Positions 35,021-44,513 of a stretch of 64,000 nt of DNA are shown here, piece by piece (position 1 is the first letter of the stretch; each line of letters opens with the position of its first letter). The position numbers and the translations under genes were made by a program. Source of the stretch: Coriobacteriaceae bacterium (lineage in GTDB: Bacteria; Actinomycetota; Coriobacteriia; Coriobacteriales; UMGS124); NCBI GenBank assembly GCA_019421015.1, contig JAHZGC010000002.1, positions 62,001 to 126,000 on the forward strand, given 5' to 3'. The notes below the pieces were generated by a model. That model did no database searches. It saw only the letters and a list, made by a program, of their open reading frames with translations, and was not told the DNA's origin.

Positions 35021-35566
35021 ATGCATTTTCGCCCCGCCACCCCCGAGGATTTCGACGCCGTTGTTGCCATCACCACGGCCGGTCGCGAATACCTGGCCTC
35101 GCAGGGGCTCGACCAGTGGCAAGGCGGCAACCCGTCGCCCGAGCGCGTGCGCGAGGACATCGAGCGCGGCTACGACTATCTGGCCGTAGACGAGCAGACC
35201 GGCGAGTCTCTGGGCGTTGTCGCCTTCTGCGGCGAGGCGGAGCCCGACTACGCCAACGTCACGAGCGGCGCCTGGCTCACCGAGGCCCCCAACGACCCCG
35301 GCCAGCCCTCGCCTTATGCGGTGCTGCACCGCATGGCCGTGGCCACGGCGGGCCGGCGCGGGGGCGTGGCCTCATTTTTGCTGCAGGAGTGCTTGGATCT
35401 TGCCCGCGAGCGCGGCTTTACGAGCGTGCGGGTCGACACCCATCACGGCAACCTGCCCATGCAGGGATGTTTCTCGAAAAACGGCTTCACGCGCTGCTGC
35501 GACATCTTGATCACGAGTCCCATCGAGCCTACCAAGGAGCGGGTGGGATTCGAGATCGTGCTGTAG
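35021..35566 (+). CDS. GNAT-family acetyltransferase, copy 1
   Basis: ATG 35021 follows AAAGGA; 181 residues. GNAT features: LDQWQGGNPSPERVREDI, the substrate strand LHRMAVA, the acetyl-CoA loop AGRRGGVASFLL and a distal RGFTSVRVDTHHGN. A paralogue at 40975-41520 is the same length and identical at most positions. It ends 4 bp before the decayed flavoprotein gene. The likely substrate is a small molecule or a protein N-terminus; nothing specific can be said. Confidence 0.85.
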   Translation: MHFRPATPEDFDAVVAITTAGREYLASQGLDQWQGGNPSPERVREDIERGYDYLAVDEQTGESLGVVAFCGEAEPDYANVTSGAWLTEAPNDPGQPSPYAVLHRMAVATAGRRGGVASFLLQECLDLARERGFTSVRVDTHHGNLPMQGCFSKNGFTRCCDILITSPIEPTKERVGFEIVL

Positions 35567-35569
35567 GGA

Positions 35570-36235
35570 TCGCCCTGGTCGATAAAACGCTCGCCGCCAT
35601 CGCTGACGAGGATGGTCGCCCCGTTGCCGTATTCTCCGCTGCGTCGATGACGTCGGCGCGATCCACGACGTTTTGGTAGAGGACGTTCTGCAAGACGCTG
35701 TCGAACACGCCCTGGTGGACGTAGGTCATATAGACGGTGCCGCCGCCGGGAAGACCTGGGATGTTCGGAGCAGACAAACGAAGGCCGCTTGTCTTCATGG
35801 GGGTCGTCGACTCCCATGCAGGCGAAGTACTCGTGTATTGTTACACATGCCGTCGGTGTATATGCGCAACGTCTTATTGTCGACGTCGAACTTTTGGGCA
35901 AGGGCCTTGAAATAGGCGAACATGTTATCGGGGTTCACGCCGCTGCAGACCATTTGGACTGCGAAGCGGGTGCTGCCGCCCTCTTGCCCCTCGGGAGCGG
36001 CATCGCACAGGAGCACTTGGGCGCCGGCGTCGGCGGCGCAACGGGCGGCCACGGCCCCGGCCAGGCCAAAGCCGATGACCACGACGTCGTAGGTTCCGTC
36101 CCAGGCGATGGTGTCGGCGTAGGTAATCGCCTGCGCCTCGCTGGCCGACGCCGCTGCGGCGCCCCCGCACAAGGCCGCGCTGCCGGCGAGGACCGCAGAC
36201 GTGCGGGCGAAGGTTCTCCGGGTGATGGGCTCCAT
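35570..36235 (-). pseudogene. Decayed Tat/FAD flavoprotein, C-terminus lost
   Basis: From ATG 36235 the frame encodes MEPITRRTFARTSAVLAGSA and the FAD domain YDVVVIGFGLAGAVAARCAA. For ~90 residues it is nearly identical to the intact protein at 42870-44513. After EGQEGG the sequence diverges (NPDNMFAYFKALAQKFDVD), then changes frame near 35840 (CMGVDDPHEDKRPSFVC), again near 35770 (GLPGGGTVYMTYVHQGVFDS) and once more near 35630 (ATILVSDGGERFIDQ). It stops against the end of the GNAT gene, so the second half of the reductase is missing. The upstream ~200 bp also resembles that of the intact paralogue. Confidence 0.85.
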
Positions 36236-36480
36236 GGTCAGTTCCCCTTTCGGTTGGCTGCGGGCGAGGGCCCGCATTCGACGATGGCTCGAACGCCGCG
36301 ACGGCGAACGGTGCCAGCAAAGCCCTGAGGGGGCTGTGGAAACAAGCGAGGGGGGCTGTAGGGGGAATCTCAGGGGAGTGTAGTTTTTGGAGGGGGGGGG
36401 TCGACCGATGGGGCTCCGTGGCTGCTCCGAGCATGCCGGGAGTTTTTTTAGTTTAGAAGTGGTTATAACTAGACACTAAG

Positions 36481-36787
36481 ATCTTTCAGGCCTTGGACGA
36501 CGCGCGCCTTTTGGAGCGCCTGACGTTTCAAGGACGACTTGCTGCCCGGGCTGCTCCAGCAGAAAATTCGCGACTACGGGCAGGAGGAGCGGTACCCCAT
36601 GTGCCTGTGCCGCGTGTTCGAGGAGCTTCCCGCCATCGTGGAGTCGGCGGAGTTCCGGGCTCAGATGACGCGCTTCCTCCCTGCGCCCGTGGTGATGCGC
36701 GCCGTCGACCGCCCGATGTTCCGTGAGCACATGGTCGAGCGAATCCAGGGGCTCTGCCGGCTGGCGAACGAGGGGTTGGGGTGCTGA
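36481..36787 (+). pseudogene. C-terminal fragment of an unidentified protein, frameshifted
   Basis: Two frames join to read FQALDDARLLERLTF, then KDDLLPGLLQQKIRDYGQEE and RYPMCLCRVFEELPAIVES to a TGA at 36785. One extra C near 36529 accounts for the shift. No start codon or ribosome site fits. The helical, Cys-containing sequence is not recognised. It is probably the tail of a gene whose front was removed when the neighbouring duplicated segment was inserted. Confidence 0.5.
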
Positions 36788-36930
36788 CGAGGCCTCAGAG
36801 TGGTCGTTGCAAACAAGCGCGCCCCCAGCCGGGACCGTCGGGGGGATTGACGGCTGGTGGGGGCGCGCTGTCGAACGGCTTGCTTGTGAGGTCGCCCTGT
36901 TAGCGGGACTGGCCCGCTAGTCGGCCCTTC

Positions 36931-38430
36931 CTACTCCCAGGGCTCCTGGGCGGCGGCTTCCTGGCCTGCGATGTAGCCCAGGGCGAAGGCACCGGTCAGG
37001 GCGGGCGCCACCTGGCCCGAGGCGGGGTTGCGGATGCCGATGTTGCCCATGAGGCCGCCGGCGTACAGGCCGGGGATGACCTCGCCGTAGGTGTTGCGCA
37101 CCTGGGCCTTGGCGTCGCTGTTCAGGCGCATCTGCGTGGGGTAGATGGCGGCGCAGACCTCGATGGCGTGGAAGGGCGGCGTCTCGAGGGCCGGTGCCGG
37201 GGCGCTTCCCTCAAGCTCGTCGATGGTGTCGCGGCCGAAGTCGGGGTCGTGGCCCTCCTTGCAGTAGCCGTTGTAGGTGTCGACGGTGGCCTTGAGGGCC
37301 GCGGGGTCAAGGCCTATCTTCTCGGCCAGCTCCTCGATGGTGTCGGCGTCGTACACGGTGCCACCCAGCACGTCGTGGCGGTTGAGCGTGATTGAAGCGT
37401 GCTCCATCGACATCTGGGGGTCATCGTGGATGATGAACGTCTTGCCGCCCTGCAGCGAGGTCGCGGCGGCCTCGGGGGAGGCGCCGATGTTCTCGGCGGT
37501 GTAGCGCTCGGCTTTGTCGTTCACCAGGATTCCACCGGCGCGGGGGAGCTGCACGATGCCGACCAGCGTGTCGGCGGCGGCCAGGGCCAGCGACGGGGCC
37601 ACGTGCACGTCTCGGATGGCCGCGCCCAGCGCCATGGCCATGGTGTAGCCGTCGCCGGTGTTGGTCTTGCAGCCCACGGGCTTGGCGCCGGCGAACTTCT
37701 TGCCGTTAAAGGTCATGAGCATCTCGGGGCTGCCGCAGTAGCCGCCGGTGCCCAGCACCACGCCGCGGCGGGCCTTGACGGCGATCGGCTTGCCGTCGGC
37801 CTGCGCCTCGGCGCCCACCACGCGGCCGTCGGCGTTCACGATGAGGCGGGTGGCCGGGGTCTCATACCTGATCTCGACGCCCTGCTTGTCGCACTCGTCG
37901 AGCAGAAGCGTCATGGTGTCGCGCATGTTGATGGTGTGCCAGCGCGGCACGCCCATGTCGAGGAAGTCCTGTAGGTCGCCGTAGACCTGGGTGCCCAGCG
38001 AGAGCAGCCACTCGAAGACGGGGGCCGACGCCTCGCAGACGGCCTTGGAGGTCTCGAGGTCGCTGTCGGCCACCTGCTGGATGGGCTGGATGCTCTCGAC
38101 CCACTCGTAGTACTTCTCGGGGCTGTCCTCGATGCCCTGCTCCTTCTGGACCGACGAGCCGCCGATGGCGAGCTGGCCGTCGGCGAGGGCCGAGCAGCTG
38201 TCGAGCGCCGAGACGCCCTTTTCGAGCACGAGTGCCTCGGCACCGCTGTAGACGGCCCACAGGGCGGCCGTGAGGCCAGTGGCGCCGGCGCCCAGACACA
38301 GGACGTCCGTCTCGAGGTCCCACGTCTCGGGCACGCCGGCCAGCGCCGGGGCGGCGAGCAGGGCCGAGCCGGCGACCGCCGCCGCCCCGGCTACGAAGGT
38401 CCTTCTTGAAAGGCTGGTTTGCATGGCCAT
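36931..38430 (-). CDS. Tat-exported FAD-dependent reductase
   Basis: The protein has 499 residues with ATG at 38430 and AGGGAGAG upstream. Twin-arginine signal LSRRTFVAGAAAVAGSALLA, then DVLCLGAGATGLTAALWAV as FAD motif (about 42-60). The body includes GVVLGTGGYCGSPEMLM and GILVNDKAERYTAENIG, and it ends QEAAAQEPWE. It lacks an FMN-bind domain. It is divergent from the LuxR gene at 38623. No close paralogue lies in the window beyond the general family fold. The acceptor is unknown. Confidence 0.85.
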   Translation of the reverse strand: MAMQTSLSRRTFVAGAAAVAGSALLAAPALAGVPETWDLETDVLCLGAGATGLTAALWAVYSGAEALVLEKGVSALDSCSALADGQLAIGGSSVQKEQGIEDSPEKYYEWVESIQPIQQVADSDLETSKAVCEASAPVFEWLLSLGTQVYGDLQDFLDMGVPRWHTINMRDTMTLLLDECDKQGVEIRYETPATRLIVNADGRVVGAEAQADGKPIAVKARRGVVLGTGGYCGSPEMLMTFNGKKFAGAKPVGCKTNTGDGYTMAMALGAAIRDVHVAPSLALAAADTLVGIVQLPRAGGILVNDKAERYTAENIGASPEAAATSLQGGKTFIIHDDPQMSMEHASITLNRHDVLGGTVYDADTIEELAEKIGLDPAALKATVDTYNGYCKEGHDPDFGRDTIDELEGSAPAPALETPPFHAIEVCAAIYPTQMRLNSDAKAQVRNTYGEVIPGLYAGGLMGNIGIRNPASGQVAPALTGAFALGYIAGQEAAAQEPWE

Positions 38431-38515
38431 GGTCTCTCCCTTGGGTCTGGATGCCTATGCGATGTGCATGGCCCCGAGTCTAAGAAGGCACCGTGCGGGT
38501 GTCTTCCACAGAAAG

Positions 38516-38567
38516 TGCTATAGTGGCCCCTGGGGAACAAAAGCTAAAAACATGGCTGTTTACCAGC
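38516..38567 (+). promoter_or_regulatory. Extended -10 promoter and imperfect dyad before LuxR gene
   Basis: TGCTATAGT (38516-38524) is an extended -10 motif about 98 nt before ATG 38623. Downstream, GCTAAAAACA-TGGC-TGTTTACCAGC (38543-38567) forms an imperfect dyad. AAAAACGTTG and CAACAGTTTTT (about 38569-38603) form a second, widely spaced pair. Either could be the regulator's site. Confidence 0.4.
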
Positions 38568-38622
38568 AAAAACGTTGTCAAGCATTTAGGGGTCAACAGT
38601 TTTTGAGCGGAAGGGGATCACT

Positions 38623-40161
38623 ATGGTCGCACGGCGCGGGGGCGGCGCGGCCGCGGCGGTTGGGGGAGCTTCGGGCTTTCAGGGGGAGCTGGGCCGCATC
38701 TTTAGCCAGGTCTTCTGGCCGTATGTGGTGGGGTTCGCCCTGGTTCAGACCTGGACCGTGCTGTGCATCGCGCTGCCCGACCCCGTTACCTACGGCGAGC
38801 CCTTCTACGACCTGCGTTGGTTGTCGCTTGCCACCGCCCTCGCGCTGTCGCTGGGGGCCGCGCTGTGGAGGCGGTTGGGCCGGCTCGTTTCGGGCAGCCG
38901 GCCTCTGTTCGTGGCGGTGGGCGTCGTGGCGTCGGCCGCCAGCCTCACGGGTCCCCTGAGCGCCCTTTTGCCGCCGGGCTTCTCGGTTGTGGCCATCCAT
39001 GTGGCGGCCGTGGGCGTGGGCGTTGGGTTCGCATGGCTGTATCTGGCTTGGTACGAGCGGTTCTGCGAGCGCCGCGACATGATGGGCCTGGCCTGCAGCG
39101 TGGTGGCGAGCCTGTTGTTCGTCTATCCTCTGGCCAACGTGCTCTCCACCGACCAGGTGAGCCCGTGGTTCTCGTCGGTGGTGGGGTCGTTGCTCCCCGT
39201 GTTGTCGGTGGGCTGCTCGTTTGCCGGCCCGGGGTGGCGGTTGCGGTCTTGCGGCGCTCCCCGCGACGCCGGGTTGCCGTGCGCCCCCGACCTTCCCTGC
39301 GAGCCCGGCGTCGCCAACTCCGACCTGCCCCAAGACGCCGCCGGGCGGTGCCGGCTGTTCCTGCGGTTCGGCCTGTGCCTGGCGGCGGTGGTTGTCGTGA
39401 TCGAGACGGTGCGCAACCTGCTGCTCGGCGGCACGGCGATCGCGTTCTACTCCGGCGTCGCCAACCTGGGAGGGGCCGCGCTCAAGGTGGCCTGCGCCGC
39501 GTGGCTCATCGCGGTGTTCGACCGGCGAGACGCCCACGGGGTCTCGGTGGCCTACCGTATCTCGTTCTTGCTGCTTTTGGGGGTTGTGCTGTGCATGCCC
39601 CTGTTGCTGCAGGGCGACTGGGTCGCCCACATGCTGCTCGACGTGGCGTCGTTCTTCTTCCAGATGATCGTGCTCATGGTGCTGTACCAGATGTGCATCG
39701 GGTTCGAGATCGCCCCCGTGCGTGCCTTCGGCATGGCGCGGGCCCTCTGGGCGGGCGGCACGCTGCTGGGCATCGGCATCGAGGGCCTGCGCGGCCTCCA
39801 GGGCCCCGACTCCATGCAGCTGCTCCCAGTGCTTCTGGGGATCCTGGCGGCTGCGGCCTTTGTGTTCGTCTTCACCGACCGCGACTGCGTCGAGGTCCTG
39901 GCGTCCATGCCCGAGGGCGACGGCGCCCCGAGCCTCGAGCTCAAGGTCAGGCGGCTGGGCCGGCGCTGCGGTGTCTCGGACCGAGAGCTCGAGGTGGTGA
40001 TGCTGGTGGCCCAGGGGCGCTCCGCCGCCCGCATAGCCGAGAGCCTGGGCGTCTCGCTGGCCACGGTGAACTCCCACGTGCACCACGTGTACTGCAAGCT
40101 CGGCGTGCATTCGCGGCAGGAGCTCCTCGACGCCGTGGAGCGCGAGGGAGCGGGGGCGTAG
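38623..40161 (+). CDS. LuxR-type regulator with polytopic membrane N-terminus
   Basis: The protein has 512 residues; GGAAGGGG precedes ATG 38623. Many hydrophobic segments lie between residues 25 and 430, then a LuxR HTH (VSDRELEVVMLVAQGRSAAR, LGVSLATVNSHVHHVYCKLG). It is divergent from the flavoprotein at 36931-38430, the standard regulator-target arrangement of this region. A Pro/Cys-rich cytoplasmic loop around residues 205-240 separates two hydrophobic halves. Confidence 0.85.
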   Translation: MVARRGGGAAAAVGGASGFQGELGRIFSQVFWPYVVGFALVQTWTVLCIALPDPVTYGEPFYDLRWLSLATALALSLGAALWRRLGRLVSGSRPLFVAVGVVASAASLTGPLSALLPPGFSVVAIHVAAVGVGVGFAWLYLAWYERFCERRDMMGLACSVVASLLFVYPLANVLSTDQVSPWFSSVVGSLLPVLSVGCSFAGPGWRLRSCGAPRDAGLPCAPDLPCEPGVANSDLPQDAAGRCRLFLRFGLCLAAVVVVIETVRNLLLGGTAIAFYSGVANLGGAALKVACAAWLIAVFDRRDAHGVSVAYRISFLLLLGVVLCMPLLLQGDWVAHMLLDVASFFFQMIVLMVLYQMCIGFEIAPVRAFGMARALWAGGTLLGIGIEGLRGLQGPDSMQLLPVLLGILAAAAFVFVFTDRDCVEVLASMPEGDGAPSLELKVRRLGRRCGVSDRELEVVMLVAQGRSAARIAESLGVSLATVNSHVHHVYCKLGVHSRQELLDAVEREGAGA

Positions 40162-40420
40162 CGTGCGGAGAAGGCCGCGACGCCCCCGGCCGGGAGCCCC
40201 GCAGCGAGCGCCCCTTGATTCCTTACTCGCGTGCGGGCATCGGCATCTCGGCGGCCTCCCAGCCCTCGGGGGCGGCTCGTGGAGCTTCTTGAGACGGCGG
40301 CACGGTAGGGCGCTGGGGATGCGGCCGATCTCGGGTGGGGTTGAAAGGAAGGGGGATGGGAGATGGGGTGAGGGGGACGGTGCCAGGAATGGGTATCACT
40401 TTATTAATATTTTATCCTTT

Positions 40421-40652
40421 TGAGAGAGAATGCAGCCGCAAAAAGGCACATCGTGTACCGTAAAGCTATTGATAAATTGTCTCCCGAGACCATCCTCAAA
40501 ATAGCAATGTGGCAAAACCCCAGGTAGAAGGGGCGTCTTGGCACAAGGGGAGTCTCGTGTGATCGCGAAGCTCTCCATGACTGCTTCCGCTTGGTCTCCG
40601 ATGGCTCGAAAAGCAGTACACGAACCCCCTTTTTGCGGGTGTATTTTGTCTT
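40421..40652. repeat. MITE-like element with ~40-bp imperfect inverted ends
   Basis: The left arm (40421-40466) contains CCGCAAAAAGGCACATCGTG and TACCGTAAAGC. The right arm (40610-40652), read on the other strand, contains CCCGCAAAAAGGGGGTTCGT and GTACTGCTTTTC. The enclosed ~145 bp and flanks are distinctly AT-richer than the genome. An antisense ORF crosses it but has no coding character. The rest of the 40162-40974 gap holds nothing that I can identify apart from the GNAT leader. Confidence 0.6.
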
Positions 40653-40974
40653 GGCGGAGCATATATATTCGCAATTGATTTATGACTGCCCTACCCCCCT
40701 CTCTACCTCCCCACCCCCCCGTCCTCCTATCGGCCAATCGGCCCGATAATGCATCGAAGGCTCGGCTCGTGGTGCCCCTGCACGCCTTTCGAGGCAGCCC
40801 TTTTGCGGTATTACTTCCGTTGTCACAGCGTTGCTCTCCTACGCCGTGGGACATTCCTGCCAAGACATTCCCGCAAGCCTGCTATTCTTGGGTGCAACAG
40901 CTCGCCCAGGGCATCCACTGCCGCTTGCGGGCATTCGCCATCGTCCGCGGGCCCCTAAACAGGAAGGACCACCC

Positions 40975-41520
40975 ATGCAGTTTCGCCCCGCCACGCTCGA
41001 CGACTTCGACGCCGTCGTCGCCATCACCGCGGCCGGCCGCGAGTTCCTGGCCTCCCAGGGCCTCGACCAGTGGCAGGGCGGCAACCCGTCGCCCGAGCGC
41101 GTGCGCGAGGACATCGAGCGGGGCTACGACTACCTGGCCGTGGACGAGACGACCGGCGAGCCCCTGGGCGTGGTGGCCTTCTGCGGCGAGGCCGAGCCCG
41201 ACTACGCCAACGTGACGAGCGGGGCGTGGCTCACGGAGGCCCCCAACGACCCGGCCCTTTCCTCGCCCTACGCGGTGCTGCACCGCATGGCCGTGGCCGC
41301 GGCGGGGCGGCGCGGGGGCGTGGCGTCGTTCTTGCTGCAGAGGTGCCTGGACCTTGCCCGCGAGCGCGGATTCGCCAGCGTGCGGGTCGACACCCACCAC
41401 GGCAACCTGCCTATGCAGGGGTGCTTTGCCAAGAACGGCTTCACGCGCTGCTGCGACATCCTGATCACGAGCCCCATCGAGCCCACCAAGGAGCGCGTGG
41501 GCTTCGAGATCGTGCTGTAG
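40975..41520 (+). CDS. GNAT-family acetyltransferase, copy 2
   Basis: ATG 40975 follows AGGAAGGA; 181 residues. It is nearly the same protein as the one at 35021-35566, with differences scattered (LDDFDAVVAITAAGREFL against PEDFDAVVAITTAGREYL) and the identical ending ERVGFEIVL. The GNAT acetyl-CoA loop AGRRGGVASFLLQ is intact. A third, heavily degraded trace of this gene lies at 59724-59786. Both full copies stand close to the same type of flavoprotein gene. Confidence 0.85.
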   Translation: MQFRPATLDDFDAVVAITAAGREFLASQGLDQWQGGNPSPERVREDIERGYDYLAVDETTGEPLGVVAFCGEAEPDYANVTSGAWLTEAPNDPALSSPYAVLHRMAVAAAGRRGGVASFLLQRCLDLARERGFASVRVDTHHGNLPMQGCFAKNGFTRCCDILITSPIEPTKERVGFEIVL

Positions 41521-41594
41521 AGGATTGGCTATATCAAAGATCGGGCAGATATAATCAAAAGCAATAACATTTGGCCACCATGACGGGATTTCTA

Positions 41595-41725
41595 TTCACT
41601 GTACGACAAACTGTGTCCCGACTGAATCCCGGAATTATCAGCGCTAAAGGTAGCTCAGTATTAATATCAAATACATATATTTTCACAGCTCTAAGACAGC
41701 GGATCCGTTGAGCCGTACAGTGAAC
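41595..41725. repeat. Inverted repeat in AT-rich spacer
   Basis: TTCACTGTACG (41595-41605) and CGTACAGTGAA (41714-41724) are exact complements about 108 bp apart, with patchy further matches inward. The enclosed DNA is AT-rich and non-coding. It may be another short non-autonomous element. Nothing else is seen between the GNAT stop and the MerR stop. Confidence 0.4.
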
Positions 41726-41819
41726 GCGAATTACGTCAGGATGCTCTCGAACCCCCATATCCCTAGGTCCTTAGCCCGCAAGTCTCGAAGCTCTATACCG
41801 AGTGTTCATGTCCCTGGCT

Positions 41820-42674
41820 TTAGTATAGGAGCCACTGACTCCAAAAGATGCGCTGTCCTTTCTGGTCGTCAATGGAGAGAAGGCTTTCGGCGATAAAGCA
41901 TCTGGGCTTGCCCCAGCGAAGACGCGGGGCAGCCTGCGCAAGGGCCTCAACGTCATGCAGTTCGTCGTCGCCGGGGTTTCGCCAGCCAAAACCGTGGATA
42001 GCGTGTTTGGCCGATAGGGTGCACAGGAGCCCGGAACCGTTGAGGTGGGGGTCCCACCCAAAAACATCTGAGGTATGAACGGCCAACCCTGCTACCGAGG
42101 AGTGGGGTTGTGAAAGGTCCTGAAACACATTTGCGTAGAACACGCTTGGCACATGTTCCAACCAGTGGGGCACGAGGGTGTCGAGGCGTTTGTCTTCGAC
42201 GGGTTGACCGTGACGGACCAGTGCGAGTATGTAAAGCGGGTCCATGGATTCGCGCTGGATGCACAAGCCGCCGGCGGACGACTGGCGGAGCATGCCGTCC
42301 ATGCGGTTGAGACGGTTTGCAATGCTTTTGACCTGGGCGGCTCGCTGCTCCCATTCTTTGTGACTTGTTGCGATGGACGTTTGAATGGTTGCCGTGGACG
42401 AGCAGCGCACCAGTTCGACTGCCTCTTGGAGTGATTTACCGAGCTGGCGCCACATGCGGAGGTTTTCGAGGGTCGTGAGGTCGTTAAAGTCATAGGATCG
42501 GGTGCCCGCTGGGCTTCGGGCGGGCGATATGGCGCCGGCCGCTTCGTAATCGCGCAGGCTTTGGGGGGACAGCCCCATGAAGCGAGCTGCATCGCCTATT
42601 TTGAAAGCGCGATCGAATTGGACGGGTACCTCCGCCTGTTCCAGGTGGCTCTCATGTGAGGGTGCGGTCGTCAC
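41820..42674 (-). CDS. MerR-family transcriptional regulator
   Basis: The protein has 284 residues, apparently from a GTG at 42674. MerR winged helix at residues 23-95: FKIGDAARFMGLSPQSLRDY, EAAGAISPARSPAGTRSYDF, with a helical dimerisation stretch after it. The C-terminal ~170 residues form a ligand-binding-type domain of unknown class with several Trp and His residues (HWLEHVPSVFYANVF, HAIHGFGWRNPGDDE). Codon usage is less GC-rich than in the reductases. It lies downstream of, and in the same direction as, the flavoprotein at 42870, and could regulate it. Confidence 0.75.
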   Translation of the reverse strand: MTTAPSHESHLEQAEVPVQFDRAFKIGDAARFMGLSPQSLRDYEAAGAISPARSPAGTRSYDFNDLTTLENLRMWRQLGKSLQEAVELVRCSSTATIQTSIATSHKEWEQRAAQVKSIANRLNRMDGMLRQSSAGGLCIQRESMDPLYILALVRHGQPVEDKRLDTLVPHWLEHVPSVFYANVFQDLSQPHSSVAGLAVHTSDVFGWDPHLNGSGLLCTLSAKHAIHGFGWRNPGDDELHDVEALAQAAPRLRWGKPRCFIAESLLSIDDQKGQRIFWSQWLLY

Positions 42675-42869
42675 GATGGTCTCGTCTCTCCCGAAATGTG
42701 CGGCCTGTGTCGTGGGGAGTGTACCATCGGGATCAAGGGACGGAGATGCTCTTATGGGCGGGGTCGCGAAAGAGAGGATTGCGGCCCCGCCCGTGACGGC
42801 TGCGGATAACCCCTCCCGAATTGAGGGTGCGGCTTTTAGCGCGGGTAGTTCGGTGGGTTTAACCCTGGA

Positions 42870-44513
42870 TTACGCGACCTGTTCGATTTCGATGCTGTCG
42901 CTGTTCTTGCCGGGATCATAGTCGGTAGACGAAACCTTGGTCTCGATGTCGAGCGGCAGGCTGTCGTCTTTGGGGGTGGCGGCATTCTCGCCGGCGATTT
43001 TGCCGAACACCATGGCTTCGGCCAGATTGCCACCACCCTGGTACTGGAACGAGCAGATGCCGCCGAGCTCGCCGGCACTGTAGAGATGTGGGATGGGGTT
43101 GCCGAAGGTGTCAAGCACCTGGGCGTTCACGTCGCGGCGCGGACCACCCTGGGTGTTGAGAACGGCCGGTACGCACAGCACGGCGTAGAAGGGGCCGTCG
43201 CCAAAGGGTGCCATAGTGGCAGGGTCACGGCGCAGTTCGTAGTCCTCGCCCTGTTCGCAGAAGAAGTTGAAGTTCTCGATGGTCTTGGCTAGGGTCTCGG
43301 GGTTCATGCCGCAGGTAACGGCGAGCTCTTCGAGGGTATTGGCACTGACAAGGTTGTTGACGACGTCGTCCCAGTCAAGAACGCCACTCTCCTGATATTC
43401 ATCGTATTTTGCCTGGTCGAATACCATGTAAGGACGCCAGCCCTGCACGGGGTTGCGGTACACGTTGCCTGGGGTCCAGGCGTGACCGTGGCGACCAGGG
43501 GCTTCGGACTCGTTGATATAGCGCGAGCCATCTTCGGCCACGACGATGCAGGCGCCCGTAAAGTCAAGCACCAACGCGATATTGGCGCGCTTGCCTTCGC
43601 CGGGATCAGGTAGCGGGGCACTCGAGTTTGATTCGTAGGCGGTCATGTGCCACAGATCAGCGCCCACTTCGAGGGCCATCTTGATGCCGTCACCGTTGTT
43701 GAAGGCGCCTCCGAGGTAGGCCATGCGCGGTGTGCCCAGATAGTCTTGGATCATCTGGGGGTTGCACTCAAAGCCGCCGCACGTAAGGCAGACGCCGTTG
43801 AGGGCGCGCACATTGAGCTGGCGGCCGTCGCGTTCGATGACGGCCCCGATGACGGCCTTGGTCTGCGGGTCCTGGATGAGGTGTTTGGCGGGAGATTCCA
43901 ACCAGATGCTGATGCGGTCGGCGCGCTCGGCTACCTGGTTGCGCGAGAGAGTAAAGAGGCCTGCCCCGAACGTCGTGTCGGTATCCCAACTCAGGAACTG
44001 AACCGTTGAAGCTCCGGGGAACTCGGGATATTCGGGTACCATGCTGACTCCGTGGTACACCTCGGAGCTCTGGAACGTAGGCTCGATGTCCAGGTATTCA
44101 CGCAAGAAATCGTCCATGTGATTGACCGAATCAATCCAGAGTTCCCGCATATCTGGATCAATCTTGAGCTGCCAGTTGAGAGCGTCGATATACTCTTCGA
44201 GCAGGGCACGGTCAGAACCGTAGAAGAACTTCTGACCGCAGAAGCGGGAGTTGCCTCCTTCTTGGCCTTCGGGAGCGGCGTCGCACAAGAGGACCTGTGC
44301 GCCTGCGTCGGCGGCACAACGAGCCGCTACGGCACCGGCGAGGCCAAAGCCGATAACCACGACGTCGTAAGTGCCGTCCCAGGCAATCGTGTCGGCATAG
44401 GTCACGGTCTGTGCCTCGCTAGCCGCAGCCACCGCCGCTCCGCCGCAAAGAGCCGCACTTCCGGCGAGGGCCGCGGACACGTGGGCAAAGTTTCTCCGGG
44501 TGATGGGTTCCAT
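42870..44513 (-). CDS. Tat-exported FAD-dependent reductase
   Basis: The protein has 547 residues from ATG 44513. Twin-arginine signal ITRRNFAHVSAALAGSAALC, FAD motif DVVVIGFGLAGAVAARCAA (about 49-67). The body includes GACIVVAEDGSRYINESEAP and GGPRRDVNAQVLDTFGNP; the GG...NAQVLD and SAGELGG segments recall the urocanate/fumarate reductase active-site region. The first ~90 residues and the promoter-proximal DNA are almost the same as in the pseudogene at 35570-36235, while the rest differs. TetR (44726) and MerR (41820) genes flank it on the same strand and are candidate regulators. Confidence 0.85.
   Translation of the reverse strand: MEPITRRNFAHVSAALAGSAALCGGAAVAAASEAQTVTYADTIAWDGTYDVVVIGFGLAGAVAARCAADAGAQVLLCDAAPEGQEGGNSRFCGQKFFYGSDRALLEEYIDALNWQLKIDPDMRELWIDSVNHMDDFLREYLDIEPTFQSSEVYHGVSMVPEYPEFPGASTVQFLSWDTDTTFGAGLFTLSRNQVAERADRISIWLESPAKHLIQDPQTKAVIGAVIERDGRQLNVRALNGVCLTCGGFECNPQMIQDYLGTPRMAYLGGAFNNGDGIKMALEVGADLWHMTAYESNSSAPLPDPGEGKRANIALVLDFTGACIVVAEDGSRYINESEAPGRHGHAWTPGNVYRNPVQGWRPYMVFDQAKYDEYQESGVLDWDDVVNNLVSANTLEELAVTCGMNPETLAKTIENFNFFCEQGEDYELRRDPATMAPFGDGPFYAVLCVPAVLNTQGGPRRDVNAQVLDTFGNPIPHLYSAGELGGICSFQYQGGGNLAEAMVFGKIAGENAATPKDDSLPLDIETKVSSTDYDPGKNSDSIEIEQVA

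Noticed and set aside
40396..40863. 155-residue minus-strand ORF as a gene
   Set aside because: It spans a non-coding inverted-repeat element, begins in the GNAT upstream region, has no ribosome site and shows no domain.
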